A stretch of DNA of 64,000 nt from positions 1,922,001-1,986,000 of the forward strand of contig JANATG010000005.1 of NCBI GenBank assembly GCA_029449235.1, given 5' to 3'. A model generated the notes under the pieces. The model was not told the origin of the DNA. It ran no database searches and saw only the letters and a list, made by a program, of their open reading frames with translations. Position numbers and translations under genes: made by a program. Positions 24,099 through 35,920 of this stretch are shown here, one piece after another (position 1 is the first letter of the stretch; each line of letters starts with the position of its first letter). This DNA is from Linnemannia schmuckeri (Eukaryota > Mortierellomycota > Mortierellomycetes > Mortierellales > Mortierellaceae).

Positions 24099-24986
24099 CA
24101 CCTCTCATACCCCAACGCTTCCCTTTTTTAAACACTGCCGTACCCACTACCCTTTTCTCCTCTCATTGTACCTCGGCGCTAAATAAAAACGTCGAAAAAA
24201 CCCTTTCCCTTGCCTCACTTTGAGGTTCACACTCCCACATACCTTAGCCATTTCCGTGGCGTTCCTTCTTTCTTCCATTTCTTTCACACTATCTTCCACT
24301 CCTCACCTTCTCTTCACACATTCACTCCTCAATTCCATCCTCTATAAGATGAACGGAAATGCAAGTGAAAGAGAAAGTCTTGTTTGAACGAGAAACGTGA
24401 AACAGACAAAACACAAGTCAAGTAAAACTATACCCCCCATGTTGAAGGGCACGAAAAAAACCACCTAGCAATTAAATAAACATTTGATTAATGCATGGGC
24501 TAGGCACCGTTTAACTGTCCCTTCAAGAAAGGTTCGTTTTTGTGAAGGAATTCTTTGATCACTGATCAAGTTAACGCCGATCCATCTATTCTAATGCCCA
24601 GGGATCAAAAAGGTCGTTTGGCTATGCACCCGCATATCCTCCTCCATCCGTTCTATCCATCCATGCCCCATAGAGAAACTACCGAGCCTTCAGTCTCTAA
24701 CCCTCCTCCCTCCTCTGGCATCAAGAGCACTCAAATGTTGTAGTCAAAACTTCACCCTGTTATCACTCGCCTCACGTTCACAACCCCGCCCCAGCCCTGG
24801 CCGACAACTTGTCTTTTTTTAACGCATTTTTTTTCTCTTTCGTTTCTGACCATCCTACCACTGTTCACCTTTCCTTCTCTCTCTCTCACACACACACTCA
24901 CTCACTCACCTCCACTCCATTTCGCGCGCCCTTTCTACAAACCCTCTTCCACCACCAGCATATCCTTCGAAAAGAACACCGAAACT
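23346..24986. other. Intergenic, divergent promoter region, 1.6 kb
   Basis: Low-complexity, CT-rich toward 24.0-24.96 kb, with a 27-nt poly-T run at 24067-24093. Only short Phe/Ser/Leu-rich frames occur, an artefact of CT-rich DNA. No RNA gene is recognised. Confidence 0.6.
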
Positions 24987-25202
24987 ATGACCACCCACTC
25001 CTCAGCCTTAATCATCCCCCGCGTCATTACAACCGGTTTCTGGTTGTCTGATCCCTACAACCACGATGCTTGCAATTCCAACACCGTCCGGTGGACGGTC
25101 GCGACCTCGCGGATGTTCTTCACCTCCCTCACCACCTATAGTCTTGGTTTCAGTGTTGGTCAATTCTACAAGTTAGCCTCGCCACCGTCGGACTCCCTGT
25201 AA
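24987..25202 (+). CDS. Possible small membrane protein, 71 aa
   Basis: The ORF opens with ATG in an acceptable context after a long CT-rich leader, like those before the clear genes here. Codons prefer a third-position C, and the composition is not low-complexity. The product starts MTTHSSALIIPRVITTGFWL. A hydrophobic stretch around residues 42-62 (RMFFTSLTTYSLGFSVGQF) could be a membrane segment. I recognise no family. It could be a small mitochondrial or ER protein, or a chance ORF. Confidence 0.4.
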   Translation: MTTHSSALIIPRVITTGFWLSDPYNHDACNSNTVRWTVATSRMFFTSLTTYSLGFSVGQFYKLASPPSDSL

Positions 25203-25789
25203 ATATATTTAAGTAATGAAGTGAAATGGACCATCCATGTCAGGTCAGATGAAAACCTCCCTCACACCTCCTCTTTCTTTTCTTGTTCAAAAAACACAGA
25301 AAAAAAAGTAACTAGTCAACCCTTTCTTGCGTTTCTTTTTTTTTCTTTTTCCTTTTCCTTTTAGAAATTGATAAGCTCATGTATCATGGGTGTAGGACTG
25401 ACGTTGCTGCAATCTACGTCTGTCTTTACACGGGCTTCGCCAAGGCTGTCCTCGATGAGCAAAGAGAAAATCTCATCTAGTCAAAAGCATGAACAGACAG
25501 TAAACAACAATAACAATACCTCATATCGAGAAACACCAAAATGCTGGCATATTTGAATATACCTCTCGTCACAACAACATCCTTTTCATATCCATTGCTG
25601 AAAGACGACAATGGTGACTAAAACAAACAACCATTGCTGGAGAACATTGCGATGAAAATACTAGTTCAACAGAAGAAAAAAAAAAGGAAACGGCTGTCCA
25701 AACGAAAAAAAGCATTGCTGAAGAAAGACGTTAAAAAAAGTAATATTACAAGTGGTTTATCAAAAGAAAAAAGGAAACAATTGTCTAGT
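25203..25789. other. Intergenic, 3' flank of PEX14
   Basis: 587 bp of A-rich sequence between convergent ORFs. The Lys-rich plus-strand frame here is antisense to PEX14 and its 3' flank and is not credible as a gene. Confidence 0.6.
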
Positions 25790-27401
25790 TTAAGCAGTGG
25801 CATCAGATCCTTCGGCGGCAGGGGAAGAGCTAGTAGTATCAGTGGTAGGGGTAGCAGTGGCCTTCTGGGCAGCCAGTTGCCATGCAGGGATCGAGGCCTT
25901 GTTGTTCAGAAAACTCATTGCTCCAGTGGCGGCAACACCACCCTCTTCGGCAGCCTTGGGGGTCGAGACATTAGATCCAGCTTGGGACTGGGACGAAGCA
26001 TAGGCGGCGTTCCAAGGAGCAGAGGCAGATCCGGCACCACCAACAGCGGGCGAGCCGGGAGCACCGGGACCGGGGGCACGACGGTTCAACAACAAACTCT
26101 TAAGCGATTTGATCTCTGACTGGAGTTCGTTCAACACATTTGCCTGTGACTCTTTGTTCTTCTCCATCAACTATCAATTAAACAGAACAAAAGTTAGCAA
26201 ACTACACCAAGAGAAGAGTGTGCAACAATATTCAGTTGGTGGTACCGTTCTGCCTAATTGTTTACCTTGGGGATCATGGTCTTGATGTTCTCAATGTCAG
26301 TCTTGAGTCCAGACAACTCTTGCTCACGCTTCTCGTCGTTGGTCTTCATGCCGTCCAGGACACCGGTCATGCCCTCAAGGGACTCCTTGACGTGGGCAGT
26401 TTGATCCTCGACATTCTTGGCGACGGTGGTGGTACTGTCCTTGACCTCGGCGAGGCTCTTCTCGATCTCGTCAAACTGCTCGTCCAGCTTCTTCTTGTCC
26501 ATCTCGAGATCCTCCTGCGAGGGCCACTGCAACTTGGGTCCGACGACTTTCTGTGAATCGGGTGACAGTGAGTGGATGGGTCATAGGTGGAAAAAAAGAG
26601 GAGGGGGGAAGTAGAGGAAGGAATAATAGAAGATGAAAAGTGCGACGTGAAGAGAGAGAGGGAGATAAGGAGGGAGTAGAAGAAAGTAGAAGCAAAGAGT
26701 TGTTATTGCCGTTGTTAGTCATATGCAAAAGAGGGAAAGAAGGCTCAATCAAAAGTAAGCAAAAGTGGGAAAGTGATCACACTTTGAAAAGTAAAGTTTT
26801 GTCTTTTGTCTTCCTGGATATTTTCTCCAGCCGATCCGTTGTGCTGTCTGGTGCCACGGACAGGATAGGACGGACGGGTCAAGGGAAATTATTCCCCGTC
26901 TTTCCACTTGACACATACACCGTAAAAAGAAGAGAGAAAAAATGTTTCCCGGATGGAAAGTGACATTTCACAACCAAGAAAAGAGATGCAATCACACAAA
27001 CCAGAAAGGGAAGAAATAGAAAGAAAACAAAGAAATGGATATTTTACCTTGGCAACCTGCCACATTCCGTAACTAAATCCTCCTGCAACCACTGCGGCGA
27101 TAAACATGTCCTTCCAGTCGTACTTGGGGGGCAGGGGTGGAGGGGCCATCATGACCTGCTGGCCAGGGTAAGGCATCATCTGCTGTTGTGGTTGTCCTGG
27201 GACGAGAGCTGTTGATACTGCTGATGGTGCTGCTGCAGGAGCAGTACCATTAGCTCTCTGCATGGCCTCCTCGATCTCCTCCGAGGTCAGACCCTTGGAC
27301 TCCAGGAAGGCAACCTTCTTGCCAAGCGACGAGGCCTGCACCTTTGGATCCTGCAGGAACTTGACGGCCGAAGCCAAAATATCCTCTCGCTTTCCAGACA
27401 T
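25790..27401 (-). CDS. PEX14: Peroxin-14 (peroxisomal import docking protein), 3 exons
   Basis: Pex14 sits in the peroxisomal membrane and docks the cargo receptors Pex5/Pex7. Exons: 27401..27048, 26550..26266 and 26170..25790, giving 339 residues. The conserved N-terminal helical domain occupies about residues 5-50 (REDILASAVKFLQDPKVQAS ... FLESKGLTSEEIEEAM). It is the Pex5-motif-binding fold. A proline-rich stretch (PPPLPPKYDW) follows and could bind the Pex13 SH3 domain. Next comes a hydrophobic segment (FIAAVVAGGFSYGMWQVAK, about 100-118), the probable membrane segment. A long coiled-coil region (about 130-245) and an Ala/Ser/Gly/Thr-rich tail complete it. It pairs functionally with the glyoxylate-cycle gene upstream, but the linkage is probably coincidental. 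Confidence 0.93.
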
Positions 27402-27766
27402 TGTGTATTGTAAAAGTGTATTGTCTGTTGATTAGTTGCTGGCACCTGTTGATGTTTGTTGTCGGGTCAAAGAGTTGAGTGCGTAAGTGAAATTGTTTGT
27501 TGGGCGAGAGTGGGGTTGGTCGGTCGGTTGGTTTGAAAGAAGAAGAGGAAGAAACGAATGGTGAAAAACCAAAGCTCCACTTTTGAACTCACAAGCCGAA
27601 CTTCGCACCCACCTACACACTAGGCACAATAAGATTGTCATGTGATACTTTGTCCGTTCTGGCCGGAACACGATTTCATTCGATGGCCGTGGCACCCTCC
27701 GTAATTGACATGTTGATCGAGAAACCTTTTATTTGCAATCAGGCAAGTGAGGGCCATTGTTCTTTT
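27402..27766. other. Intergenic spacer: PEX14 promoter / trp gene 3' flank
   Basis: 365 bp between tandem minus-strand genes. No other element is recognised. Confidence 0.6.
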
Positions 27767-30022
27767 TTAAGCGGACTTGGCGCGGTCGACAAAGTCTTTG
27801 ATCTTTCGATCGTCCTTCTCGCCGTTGGTCTCGACTCCACTCGACACATCGACCGCCCAGGGGCGAACCTGGCGCACAGCCTCCGCCACATTCTCAGGGT
27901 CCAGTCCACCCGCCAACAACACAGGGAATCCACCCTCCTGGCTGTCCACCACGGCCTTGGCAATCGACCAGTCAAATGAGTTACCCTCTCCACCACCGTA
28001 TCCGCCCGCCTTGCCAGCAGCATCCAGTAGGCAGTATGCGTTCAATCCCCTGGTGCCTGCAAGCGACTGGATCACGTCCTTGGGAGACTCGTTGCCCTTG
28101 ATGTGGAAGGCTTTGATCACAGGGACAGGTAAGAACCGGGCCATCTCGGGATTCTCTCCTCCGTGGAACTGGACCAGGTCAATCTTGAGTGTGTCAACAA
28201 CCCGGGTAATCTCCTCCAACGATTGGTCTCTAAATACTCCCACAATCATCGGCTTGCGTGGGTTCCGTTCCGCTCTCCTGGCATGCATCAAGAACCAGTC
28301 TGCGTTGGCAACATCGTCCGAACCTGCTTGAAGGGCATTGGCTTCAGAGTCTCCGCCATATGCTGCGGTCGCGTTCGCATATTCACGAACTGCCTCCACA
28401 ATTTCCGCCGCAACGTTCATCTTGACCTGACGCTTTGAACCCTCGGCAAAGATCATGCCAATAAAATCTGCTCCTGAATCGGCGGCTGTCAAAGCGGCGT
28501 CGACTGTCGAAACACCGCAGATCTTGACCAACACCTTGGAGGTGCTCTCCTCGGCCGACAAGCCCAACAATCCGCGAATGAATGCCCGCTTGTCCTTGGA
28601 GAGCATCAAAGCCTCGCCGACAAGAACACCGCCAACACCCTGCTCGACGTAACGCTCGACATCCTCGCGACCCTTGATTCCACTGAGAGCGACCAAGATG
28701 GTACCTTGAGGGACCATGTTGACCAGCTTGGTGGTGGTCTCCATGTCGACCTCAAAGTTATGCAAGTTCCTGTTGTTGACTCCAACGACCTTGGCTCCCA
28801 ACTCGATGGCGACCTCCATCTCCTGTGCGTTGTTGACCTCAACCAGGGGCTCGATTCCGAGGGTGAGGGCAAACTTGTAGAGAGTGTGAAGCTGCTCGAC
28901 CGAGAGCATGGCGACGATCAAGAGAATAGTATCGGCACCATAGACGCGTGCCTCCAGAATCTGATAGGTGTCGACAATAAAGTCCTTGCGGAGGACAGCA
29001 GGACGGTTGGGCAGAGTGTCGATCATAGCACGGACGACACGCATGTCGTTCAAGGAGCCCTTGAACCACTTGGGTTCAGTCAAGACACTGATCACACTGG
29101 CTCCAGCGCGGGCATAGGCGAGAGACTGCTCGGCAGCGTTGGCATCGAGGTCAATGTTGCCCTTGCTGGGGCTAGCACGCTTGATCTCTCCCATAATGGC
29201 AGGCAAAGGCTGGCTCTTCCTGACACGAGCAACGAAATCAATCTGCTTGGGCGCCAATCCGAGGTCAATCAACTTTTGCAAGTCAGCAGCAGATTGTCCA
29301 GGCAAAGCCTTGGCAGCAGCAACGTCCTCGAGGCGCTGAGCCAAGATCTTGGAGAGGATGCTGGGGACGGCCGTCTTGGCAGCCTCGGCAGTTCCTGCAG
29401 GCTTGATGTCAGAGTCGACACCGTACTCGGGATTCTCCTTCCAGGTACCGCCGCTGAGCTTCAAAAAGTTACCAAAGAGAGTCTGCCCGTGCTCGGAAAG
29501 GACACTCTCGGGGTGGTACTGGACACCCTCGACGCAAAGAGTCCTGTGACGAACGCCCATGATGACGCCCGACTCTGTCCTGGAAGTGACCTCGAGAACC
29601 TCGGGGACGGTCGAAGTGACTCCAGAGAGCGAGTGGTAGCGGGTGCAAAGGATATCCTGGGGTATGTTGAGGTAAAGTCCCTTGCCGTCGTGCTTGATGG
29701 GCGAAACCTTTCCGTGAACAATCTCGCCAGCAAACCCAACAGTGCCTCCGTAGATCTCAAACATGCACTGCTCTCCTAGACAAACTCCCAGGACAGGGAT
29801 CTTGCCGGCAAAGTACTCAATGGCGGGCTTGGAAACACCGGCAGACTCAGAAGGATGACCGGGGCCGGGTGAGACGACGAGGTGAGTAGGGTTCAGTGCA
29901 GCGAGCTGCTCGATGGTAATGGCGTCGTTACGGAAAACTTGAACATCGGCGCCAAGAATGCAGAGGGACTGATAGATGTTCCAGGTGAAACTATCATAGT
30001 TGTCAATCATAATCACAGTCAT
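27767..30022 (-). CDS. trpC: Trifunctional tryptophan enzyme: anthranilate synthase glutaminase - InGP synthase - PRA isomerase
   Basis: A single uninterrupted exon of 751 residues fuses three tryptophan-pathway activities. Domain 1 (1-~205) is the class I glutamine amidotransferase that feeds ammonia to anthranilate synthase component I. It starts VIMIDNYDSFTWN and has the nucleophile loop VLGVCLGEQCMFE and the histidine motif EGVQYHPESV. Domain 2 (about 220-490) is indole-3-glycerol-phosphate synthase, with IMGEIKRASPSKG. Domain 3 (about 500-751) is phosphoribosylanthranilate isomerase, starting VLVKICGVSTVDAA and including LLAGGLDPENV. This G-C-F order is the standard one in filamentous fungi, where the gene is called trpC or trp1. 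It is the only long gene here without coding introns. Confidence 0.97.
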   Translation of the reverse strand: MTVIMIDNYDSFTWNIYQSLCILGADVQVFRNDAITIEQLAALNPTHLVVSPGPGHPSESAGVSKPAIEYFAGKIPVLGVCLGEQCMFEIYGGTVGFAGEIVHGKVSPIKHDGKGLYLNIPQDILCTRYHSLSGVTSTVPEVLEVTSRTESGVIMGVRHRTLCVEGVQYHPESVLSEHGQTLFGNFLKLSGGTWKENPEYGVDSDIKPAGTAEAAKTAVPSILSKILAQRLEDVAAAKALPGQSAADLQKLIDLGLAPKQIDFVARVRKSQPLPAIMGEIKRASPSKGNIDLDANAAEQSLAYARAGASVISVLTEPKWFKGSLNDMRVVRAMIDTLPNRPAVLRKDFIVDTYQILEARVYGADTILLIVAMLSVEQLHTLYKFALTLGIEPLVEVNNAQEMEVAIELGAKVVGVNNRNLHNFEVDMETTTKLVNMVPQGTILVALSGIKGREDVERYVEQGVGGVLVGEALMLSKDKRAFIRGLLGLSAEESTSKVLVKICGVSTVDAALTAADSGADFIGMIFAEGSKRQVKMNVAAEIVEAVREYANATAAYGGDSEANALQAGSDDVANADWFLMHARRAERNPRKPMIVGVFRDQSLEEITRVVDTLKIDLVQFHGGENPEMARFLPVPVIKAFHIKGNESPKDVIQSLAGTRGLNAYCLLDAAGKAGGYGGGEGNSFDWSIAKAVVDSQEGGFPVLLAGGLDPENVAEAVRQVRPWAVDVSSGVETNGEKDDRKIKDFVDRAKSA

Positions 30023-30058
30023 GGTGGGTAGACGATTCTCGATATCGAGGAGGAGGTC

Positions 30059-30186
30059 CTATATAGAAGGTATTGACAAGGATGAAGAAAAAGAAAGTTA
30101 GCGCTGGGACCTGTCGTCCAGTCCAGAAAGCCACATCGAACTGAAAACTGGTCGGCAAAACCGTCAAATTGTTATTGAACACTTAC
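30059..30186 (-). other. Probable 5'-UTR intron of the trp gene
   Basis: Reading the minus strand, a GTAAGT donor (30186) and a CTATATAG acceptor (ending 30059) bound 128 bp that end 36 bp before the ATG. Size and motifs match the coding introns here. RNA evidence would be needed to confirm it. Confidence 0.45.
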
Positions 30187-30959
30187 AAAGGGGGTTGAGA
30201 GAGAGAGAGGGTGAAGAGTGGGTAAGGAAAGAACTGTATAGGAGGGATGAGTGGTAGTTGCTAGAGTGATGGATGGGGAGGGGTGGAGGGTGGAAGAGAA
30301 TGCGTGGGGGATGATGAAAAGAGGATTAGGAATTTGTTTTTCAGCGTCTTGTTTATGTTGTCTGTCTCACGTTTCATAACATCCTGAATCGACTGTGACT
30401 CAAAATCGATTGGTGGGCGAACATCGAAGTACGACAGCAGCGGCACTTTCACTCTCCACTCTTTAGATTCATCGATAAAGCATCAGTGTTCATGAGATAA
30501 TTGCGCAAAGTCCTTCTTCGTTGTTACTCTTCTTTTTTTATTATTATTCTTTTGAGCAAAAAGAACAAAGTATTGATACATGGGGGATGAGACCCTACTT
30601 CACTTAACAAAACAATCGTGCTTCTTTGTCGCTGCCGTAGCAACGTATGGATACAATTATAAAAAAAAAAAAAAAAAAGGCAAAATAAAATGACAAATGG
30701 AAAGGACAGGGAGAACAAGAAGTAAAAAAGAAGTTGCTTTGCTTGTCGCCATGGTGAGAAAAGCAAGAATGAAAGGAATGGAGTGTCACGCAATAATAAA
30801 GTGTCTCTGTGTGTGCGGTGTGCGTCGGGTAGAATACAAAGCAGAAACCGGGTGGTGAAGATGAAGGTGAAGGGGAGACAATGACCTTGAAAACGACCGT
30901 GATGTACAAAATAAAAGAAAAAAAAAAAAAAAAATGGTTCAAAGACGCGAGTCAATCAC
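30187..30959. other. Intergenic: trp promoter and PHF14-like 3' flank
   Basis: About 770 bp, purine-rich, with poly-A runs near 30660-30678 and 30917-30934. Minus-strand frames here are Phe-rich artefacts. No gene is recognised. Confidence 0.6.
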
Positions 30960-31065
30960 TTAAACAGCGACGTTGGGCAGGTCGGTCGCGACTCCGTTGA
31001 TCGACGATCCAGCAGCAGCCTGGGATTGGGATTGTGCTTGTGCTTGAGCCTGCGCTTGAGCTTGA

Positions 31066-31100
<35 letters not shown>

Positions 31101-34100
31101 GAGAATGGCCTGGTTTTCGAGAACCTCCTGTGGTGCTGCAGGCATGGTCAATGTACGACCACGCAATTTTCTGAACTTGACGTTGTCGCGTCTCTCGATC
31201 TCGACATCCTCCTTGGCCGTCAACTCCTCCACCGTCTTCTCGCCAACAGTGTAACGAATCACCTCCTTGACCTTGGGTGGTGGGGGTTCAGGAACTGCTG
31301 GAAGAGAGCCGCGACGAACTGTTGCTGCCTTGTCCTTTGTCCCCTTGGTAGCCTTGGCTGGGGTCGCGGCAGCAGGAGGAGAAGACTCTTTGGTGGGAAG
31401 AGACTTTTTCTTGGGAGTGGCAGCAGCAGGAGTAGCAGCAGCGGTCGCAGTCTTGCCCTTTGCTGGTGTAACAGTCGTCTCCGCTTTTTTAGACTTGGTA
31501 GTCTTGACCGCAGTGTCCGATTGGGCCTTCTTGGTCGCGGCTCCTGTGGTCGAGTTTTGTTTAGTGGTGCCAGAGGGTGCAACAACCTTGACCTTCTTGG
31601 TTCCAGCCTTTGATTTCACAACGGTGGCAGAGTCGACTTTCACCTCCTTCAGTAGCAGTGGGTTAATCTTGGGCGCGATGGTGTTGGGACCTGGAGGATA
31701 GATACGAAGATTACCACGGATAATAGGAGCGACCATGACGGGCTTAGGAGACATCGACTGACTTTGAGGTTGTTGCTCTTTTGCCTCGAGATCGGCGTTG
31801 TTGGACTTTGCCTTGACCGCCTTCTTGGCCTTGTGCTCGACTCTGGCGCTCTCGCCAGCTGCATTCTTTGCCTTGGATTTGGGGGTCTCCGTCTTGATCT
31901 TCTTGGCCTTGCCCCCTTTGCCCTTAGTTGACCCATCAGTGCTAGCACCGGAGAACGTAGAAAACTCAGCGCCATCCTGGCCTTGGTATACCAGAGGACG
32001 TTTGAGGCCGTGGGGAATGGGACGACCATGATCTGATCGTGGGTAGACAATAGTGGTGGCGGAAACAGTCATGGCAGTATCGGCAAGTACCATTAGAGCC
32101 TCATCCAGATCCGAGGATTGACTATGATGGTGGTGAGCATGACTGTTGGAGATTGTAGGCGAGGCCTCTCCGCTCGATCCTTGGCTGTCTTCCGAGGAGT
32201 CGCAGTCTTCACAGTTCCAGCTGTACCCGCTAGTAACGACCAGTGTCGCAATGTTGAAAAGAAAAAGTTAGTTGTTGTGGAAAGATGGAAGAAATATGGT
32301 GCATGTACATTTACGCAATATATGGATACTTACCGAGGTGGTGCTCGAGACATTGGTGGGTCAAGACACTTTGGATGGAACTGACGCTGACAGGTGTCGC
32401 AAGTGACCATGCGATTGAGCACCTTGATGGCCATGGCTGTAAGCATCCCATTCTCGTCGCGCTCAAGAGCCAACTTCTCCTCGGGGAGTGTCAATTGATG
32501 GCAAACCGAGCACGGCACAATAGCCTTAGCAATCTTAGCTGGCTGCGGCTGACCTAAAGATTGTCCCTGATGGTAACTAGTTCCAAAGCCGCTGCCGTTA
32601 GGCTTGGTTGTGGTATAGTACTCGTCGGGATCGGAAAAATCTCGCTTGATCAGGCGACCTCTGCTGGATGTGAACACTACGGGGATCTGGCTTTTGTTGG
32701 CCAAAGTAGGCTTGGGATGCACCTTCTTTGACTTTACATTCTTTCCAGCACCAAGCGCGGCCTTGCCACCCTTTTTGGAGAGCTTGCCGTAGACACCCTT
32801 GGAGGACCGCCCATGTCTCTGACCACCCTCGCTATCATCTAGACCCGAGTCAACTTGACCGTGGGATCCTGGATAGCCATAGGGGTTGTCGCAGTTCAAG
32901 GAGCTGATGTCGATCGTCTCGATAATATCCTGGATGTTGCTCTTCCACCGAGAAGTGTCAGGTAGCGCGTTATACCACGCCAGGGTTGTGTCGATCGAGA
33001 GCGGGGCCTCGAGCTGCTCTGCTGAGACGTTCTCGAGGTAATGGGCACACTCCAACAGACTTGATAAGAGGTTGCGGGTATGCATTTCGATCCGTCGCTG
33101 CTCCTGTAATGCCTGCTGGGCCTTGGAAGAGATGACTTCGAGACGAGACCGTGACTTGTCAATTTTGTTGCCGAGATAGTAGCCGATCGAATACTGCCGA
33201 GACAGCTCACTGCGCTCCTTGGCGATTCTCTTCTCTCGGGCCTGCTTGAACTGGGAATAAGAATGCTCAAAGATTTCGATGAGACCCTCCCCACCGTCCT
33301 CGTCCTCGACCCCACACTGTTGCATGTCAATCAATCTTCGCGTGCGTCTCAATCCTTGCTCCTCCTGCCACTTCTTTAAGAATGCGTCTCGTTGCCTGAC
33401 CCACTTTGCCCATCCGTTCAGCTTGGACTGCCCGTCAGCAGAGCCGTGCTGCTTGCAGTATGTAAAGTAGGGGTCTGCCATGTCCGAGTCTTCTATGGTC
33501 TCCAGTAGTGAGTAGGACTGGGCACAGGTGATGTGGAACGACTTGCGACATTGACCAGCGTCGCACTGCACGCAGGCTCCCAAGGCGGCATCCTGTGAGT
33601 CCGAGCACATGTAACATGTCTATTATCCAGTGAAAAGAAATTGGTGGTTAAATCAACTACTTGACGATATCACAATACAGTACTCACTTCAATACATTCT
33701 CTTATGCACACTTACCAAGTTCCAGTTTTTTTCGGGTATATCACGGACAGAAATCCTGTCAACGTTTTCGGGATCGCCTAGGGTGGTCTCTGGAAGCCAA
33801 AGTGCGCAGACGACATGGACCCATCCGCCGCTGGGGTCTTCTGGGATAAGACGTCGGAACGCTCCATCTTTGGACGGGCAACAGACACAGGACTAAGAAT
33901 AGAACCCGTGTGAAGAAAATAAAATCGCCCTCCATTAAAAAACTTTCTTTTCGGGCTTGAAACAAGCAATAGGAGAAAGAAAAAAAATAATGAAATATCA
34001 CCACTTTGGCCAATTGGGAAAAGCGGGAGACTTACCACAACCTCCTCTGGAGGAGCCTTGCATCGATCACATAGCCAGGGCTCGCTTTCTGAGGGCAGGG

Positions 34101-35920
34101 TCTTGACACCGTAGCATGCTTGATGAACACACAGGGCACAATCGAGCGTATCGCAGTAGACAAAGACATTGTCAGCCTCTGTGGATCGCCCCAAACAAAC
34201 GCAACATACCTCGGGGTCATTGTCTTTCTACAAAGCGCACAAAAAGGGCAAAAAAGTAATTATGTTAGACATAGGAAAAACTGGCTTAACATAACCAAAA
34301 CACGAAAGCGAGTTTTATGAAACTTACCCATTGCCAGAGTGCAGTCAAGAGTTCTTGTTCGTCGTTGAATGCCTCCTGTTGACCAGGCTGGAGTTCATCC
34401 TCGCTGGCTGCATCCTCGGGCATGACCATATCTTCGTCCTCATCGTTGCTGTCCATCTTGGTATCCTCAAAGTCAGAATCGTCCTCATCTGCGGCCAAGT
34501 CCATGGGGATCTCGTGCACCGACTTTGTCTTAATCTTGCGCTTACCAGGGTCCCGGTCAGCAACTACAAGAACATTAAATAGCAAAATAATCAGTGAAGT
34601 AATTGGTTAGTCAACTCTTTTTTTCACGACAACTCTCAATGTGTTTGACATTCCTCGGCTTACAGCATATGCACACAGATGTCACTTACAAATCTTTTGA
34701 AAGAGGCTGGCTGTGTCATTCTCTCCTTTCTTTGCCTGATCCGTTTTGGCTCGTTTCTTGGCCGGCATCCCTGTACTGTCCTTGCCCTTGGATGGCACAG
34801 TGCCCTGTGGGCCTGCTGAGCGGACTGGACGAGTCTCACGCTTGATTCCTGCACCCACCGGATCCGATTCGGTCAATCCTTGGGCCTCTGACGAACCTCC
34901 CTCTAAAAGGACAGGCAAAGTTGCTGTTGCTGTTGTTGGAACACAGTTGAGGTTGGGGTCCAGACTCGATGTCTCCTTTTCCAATTGCACCCCTTTCTCA
35001 GCTCTGACATCACTTCCCACATTTTCCGCCTCTTGTATTTGCGTCTGTGTCTCAAGCATGGAGGGTTCTGTCACTCCTTCGTCGGAATCTGGATTGGATC
35101 GTTTACTAGGCCGAGAGGATTGGGGGGACGCAGTTTGTTCAATAGCTGGAGGGTTGGGAAATAAAGTCAGGCCATCACTGGGAATGATTGCACCCTGGTG
35201 CTGAGGGTGGGAATCGGGTAAGGTAGTAGTGGTAGCAGCATTAGTTGCGTCGCCAACCGGGGTATAGAGCAAAGACGTTACCACTGGCACTTCTGTCGAG
35301 GTTTCTGGAGCGACTGGTGCTGGTGAAGCGATTATTGCTGAGATGGTTGCTGTTAATGGGATGGCTGTTAGTGGGGTGACGGGAGAACGGCTGACGCTGG
35401 AAGTCGGAGTCGCTTTGCCTCCCCTGGTTGCTGTCGGACTATGACCGGGATTGTTGTGGATATGGTTAGCGGTCGACCTTCGCTGCCTCTGCGGACGCAT
35501 GCTCTGGGTCTGTTGGATGGGCGAACTGTGGCTCTGGTTGTAGACAGGTTGGGTAGTGTGCTGGCTGTGTGCTTGGGAAGGATTAGAGTTTTCGGCCAAG
35601 GAAATCGACTGGTCATCTGAGAGCGGGATGATATCAGGGCCAGACGATGTCTGTAGAGGTGAAGCTGGATCCCCGTCCTTGTCCTTGTCCTTGTCCCCGT
35701 CTCCAGGTGGGATGAATGGCTGTGATGAATGAGATTCGGCGACCTTTGAGACCAGTCCAGGGCGACTGTTGACTGTGATATCCTGCTGATGCTGGTGTTG
35801 CTGCTGGTGTTGCTGCTGCTGCTGCTGTTGCTGTTGCTGTGGCTCCATTATGGCCATCATCATTGGCATGCCACTGAACTCGAGAGTAAACGTAGGAGGA
35901 TAGTATTGAGGTGGCACCAT
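30960..35920 (-). CDS. PHF14-like chromatin protein with PHD, extended PHD and C-terminal PHD, 6 exons
   Basis: Probable nuclear histone reader. Exons: 35920..34690, 34563..34328, 34227..34036, 33892..33716, 33619..32334 and 32229..30960, giving 1463 residues. The N-terminal ~400 residues are Q/S/T/P-rich; an acidic patch follows. PHD1 (about 496-541) has the CCVCLGRS...HQACYG...PWLCDRC pattern. A zinc knuckle plus second PHD follows (SCVCCPSKDGAFRRL, GGWVHVVCALWLPETTLGD, DMADPYFTYCKQHG). A coiled linker leads to a third PHD near residues 985-1050 (CSVCHQL, MVTCDTCQRQFHPKCLDPPM, WNCEDC), spanning the last intron. This order matches animal PHF14. The C-terminal 400 residues are Lys/Ala/Thr-rich and end in an Ala-Gln repeat. 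The frame stays open upstream of the ATG to a possible acceptor near 35985, so an extra 5' exon is possible. Confidence 0.85.

Noticed and set aside
25634..26119. 161-codon plus-strand Lys/Ser/Gly-rich ORF
   Set aside because: Overlaps PEX14 exon 3 in antisense and begins in an A-rich 3' flank; PEX14 domains prove the other strand.
28706..29779. 357-codon plus-strand ORF
   Set aside because: Antisense to the trifunctional trp gene. C-ending codons on the real strand leave few stops in the matching reverse frame; the peptide is Leu/Asp/Val-rich with no domain.
30524..30955. Phe-rich minus-strand ORF
   Set aside because: Made of poly-T and CT tracts in a 3' flank; no coding composition.
31267..31701. 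Plus-strand ORF over the PHF14-like tail
   Set aside because: Reverse of a Lys/Ala/Thr-rich coding region; the minus-strand gene is supported by splicing and PHD fingers.
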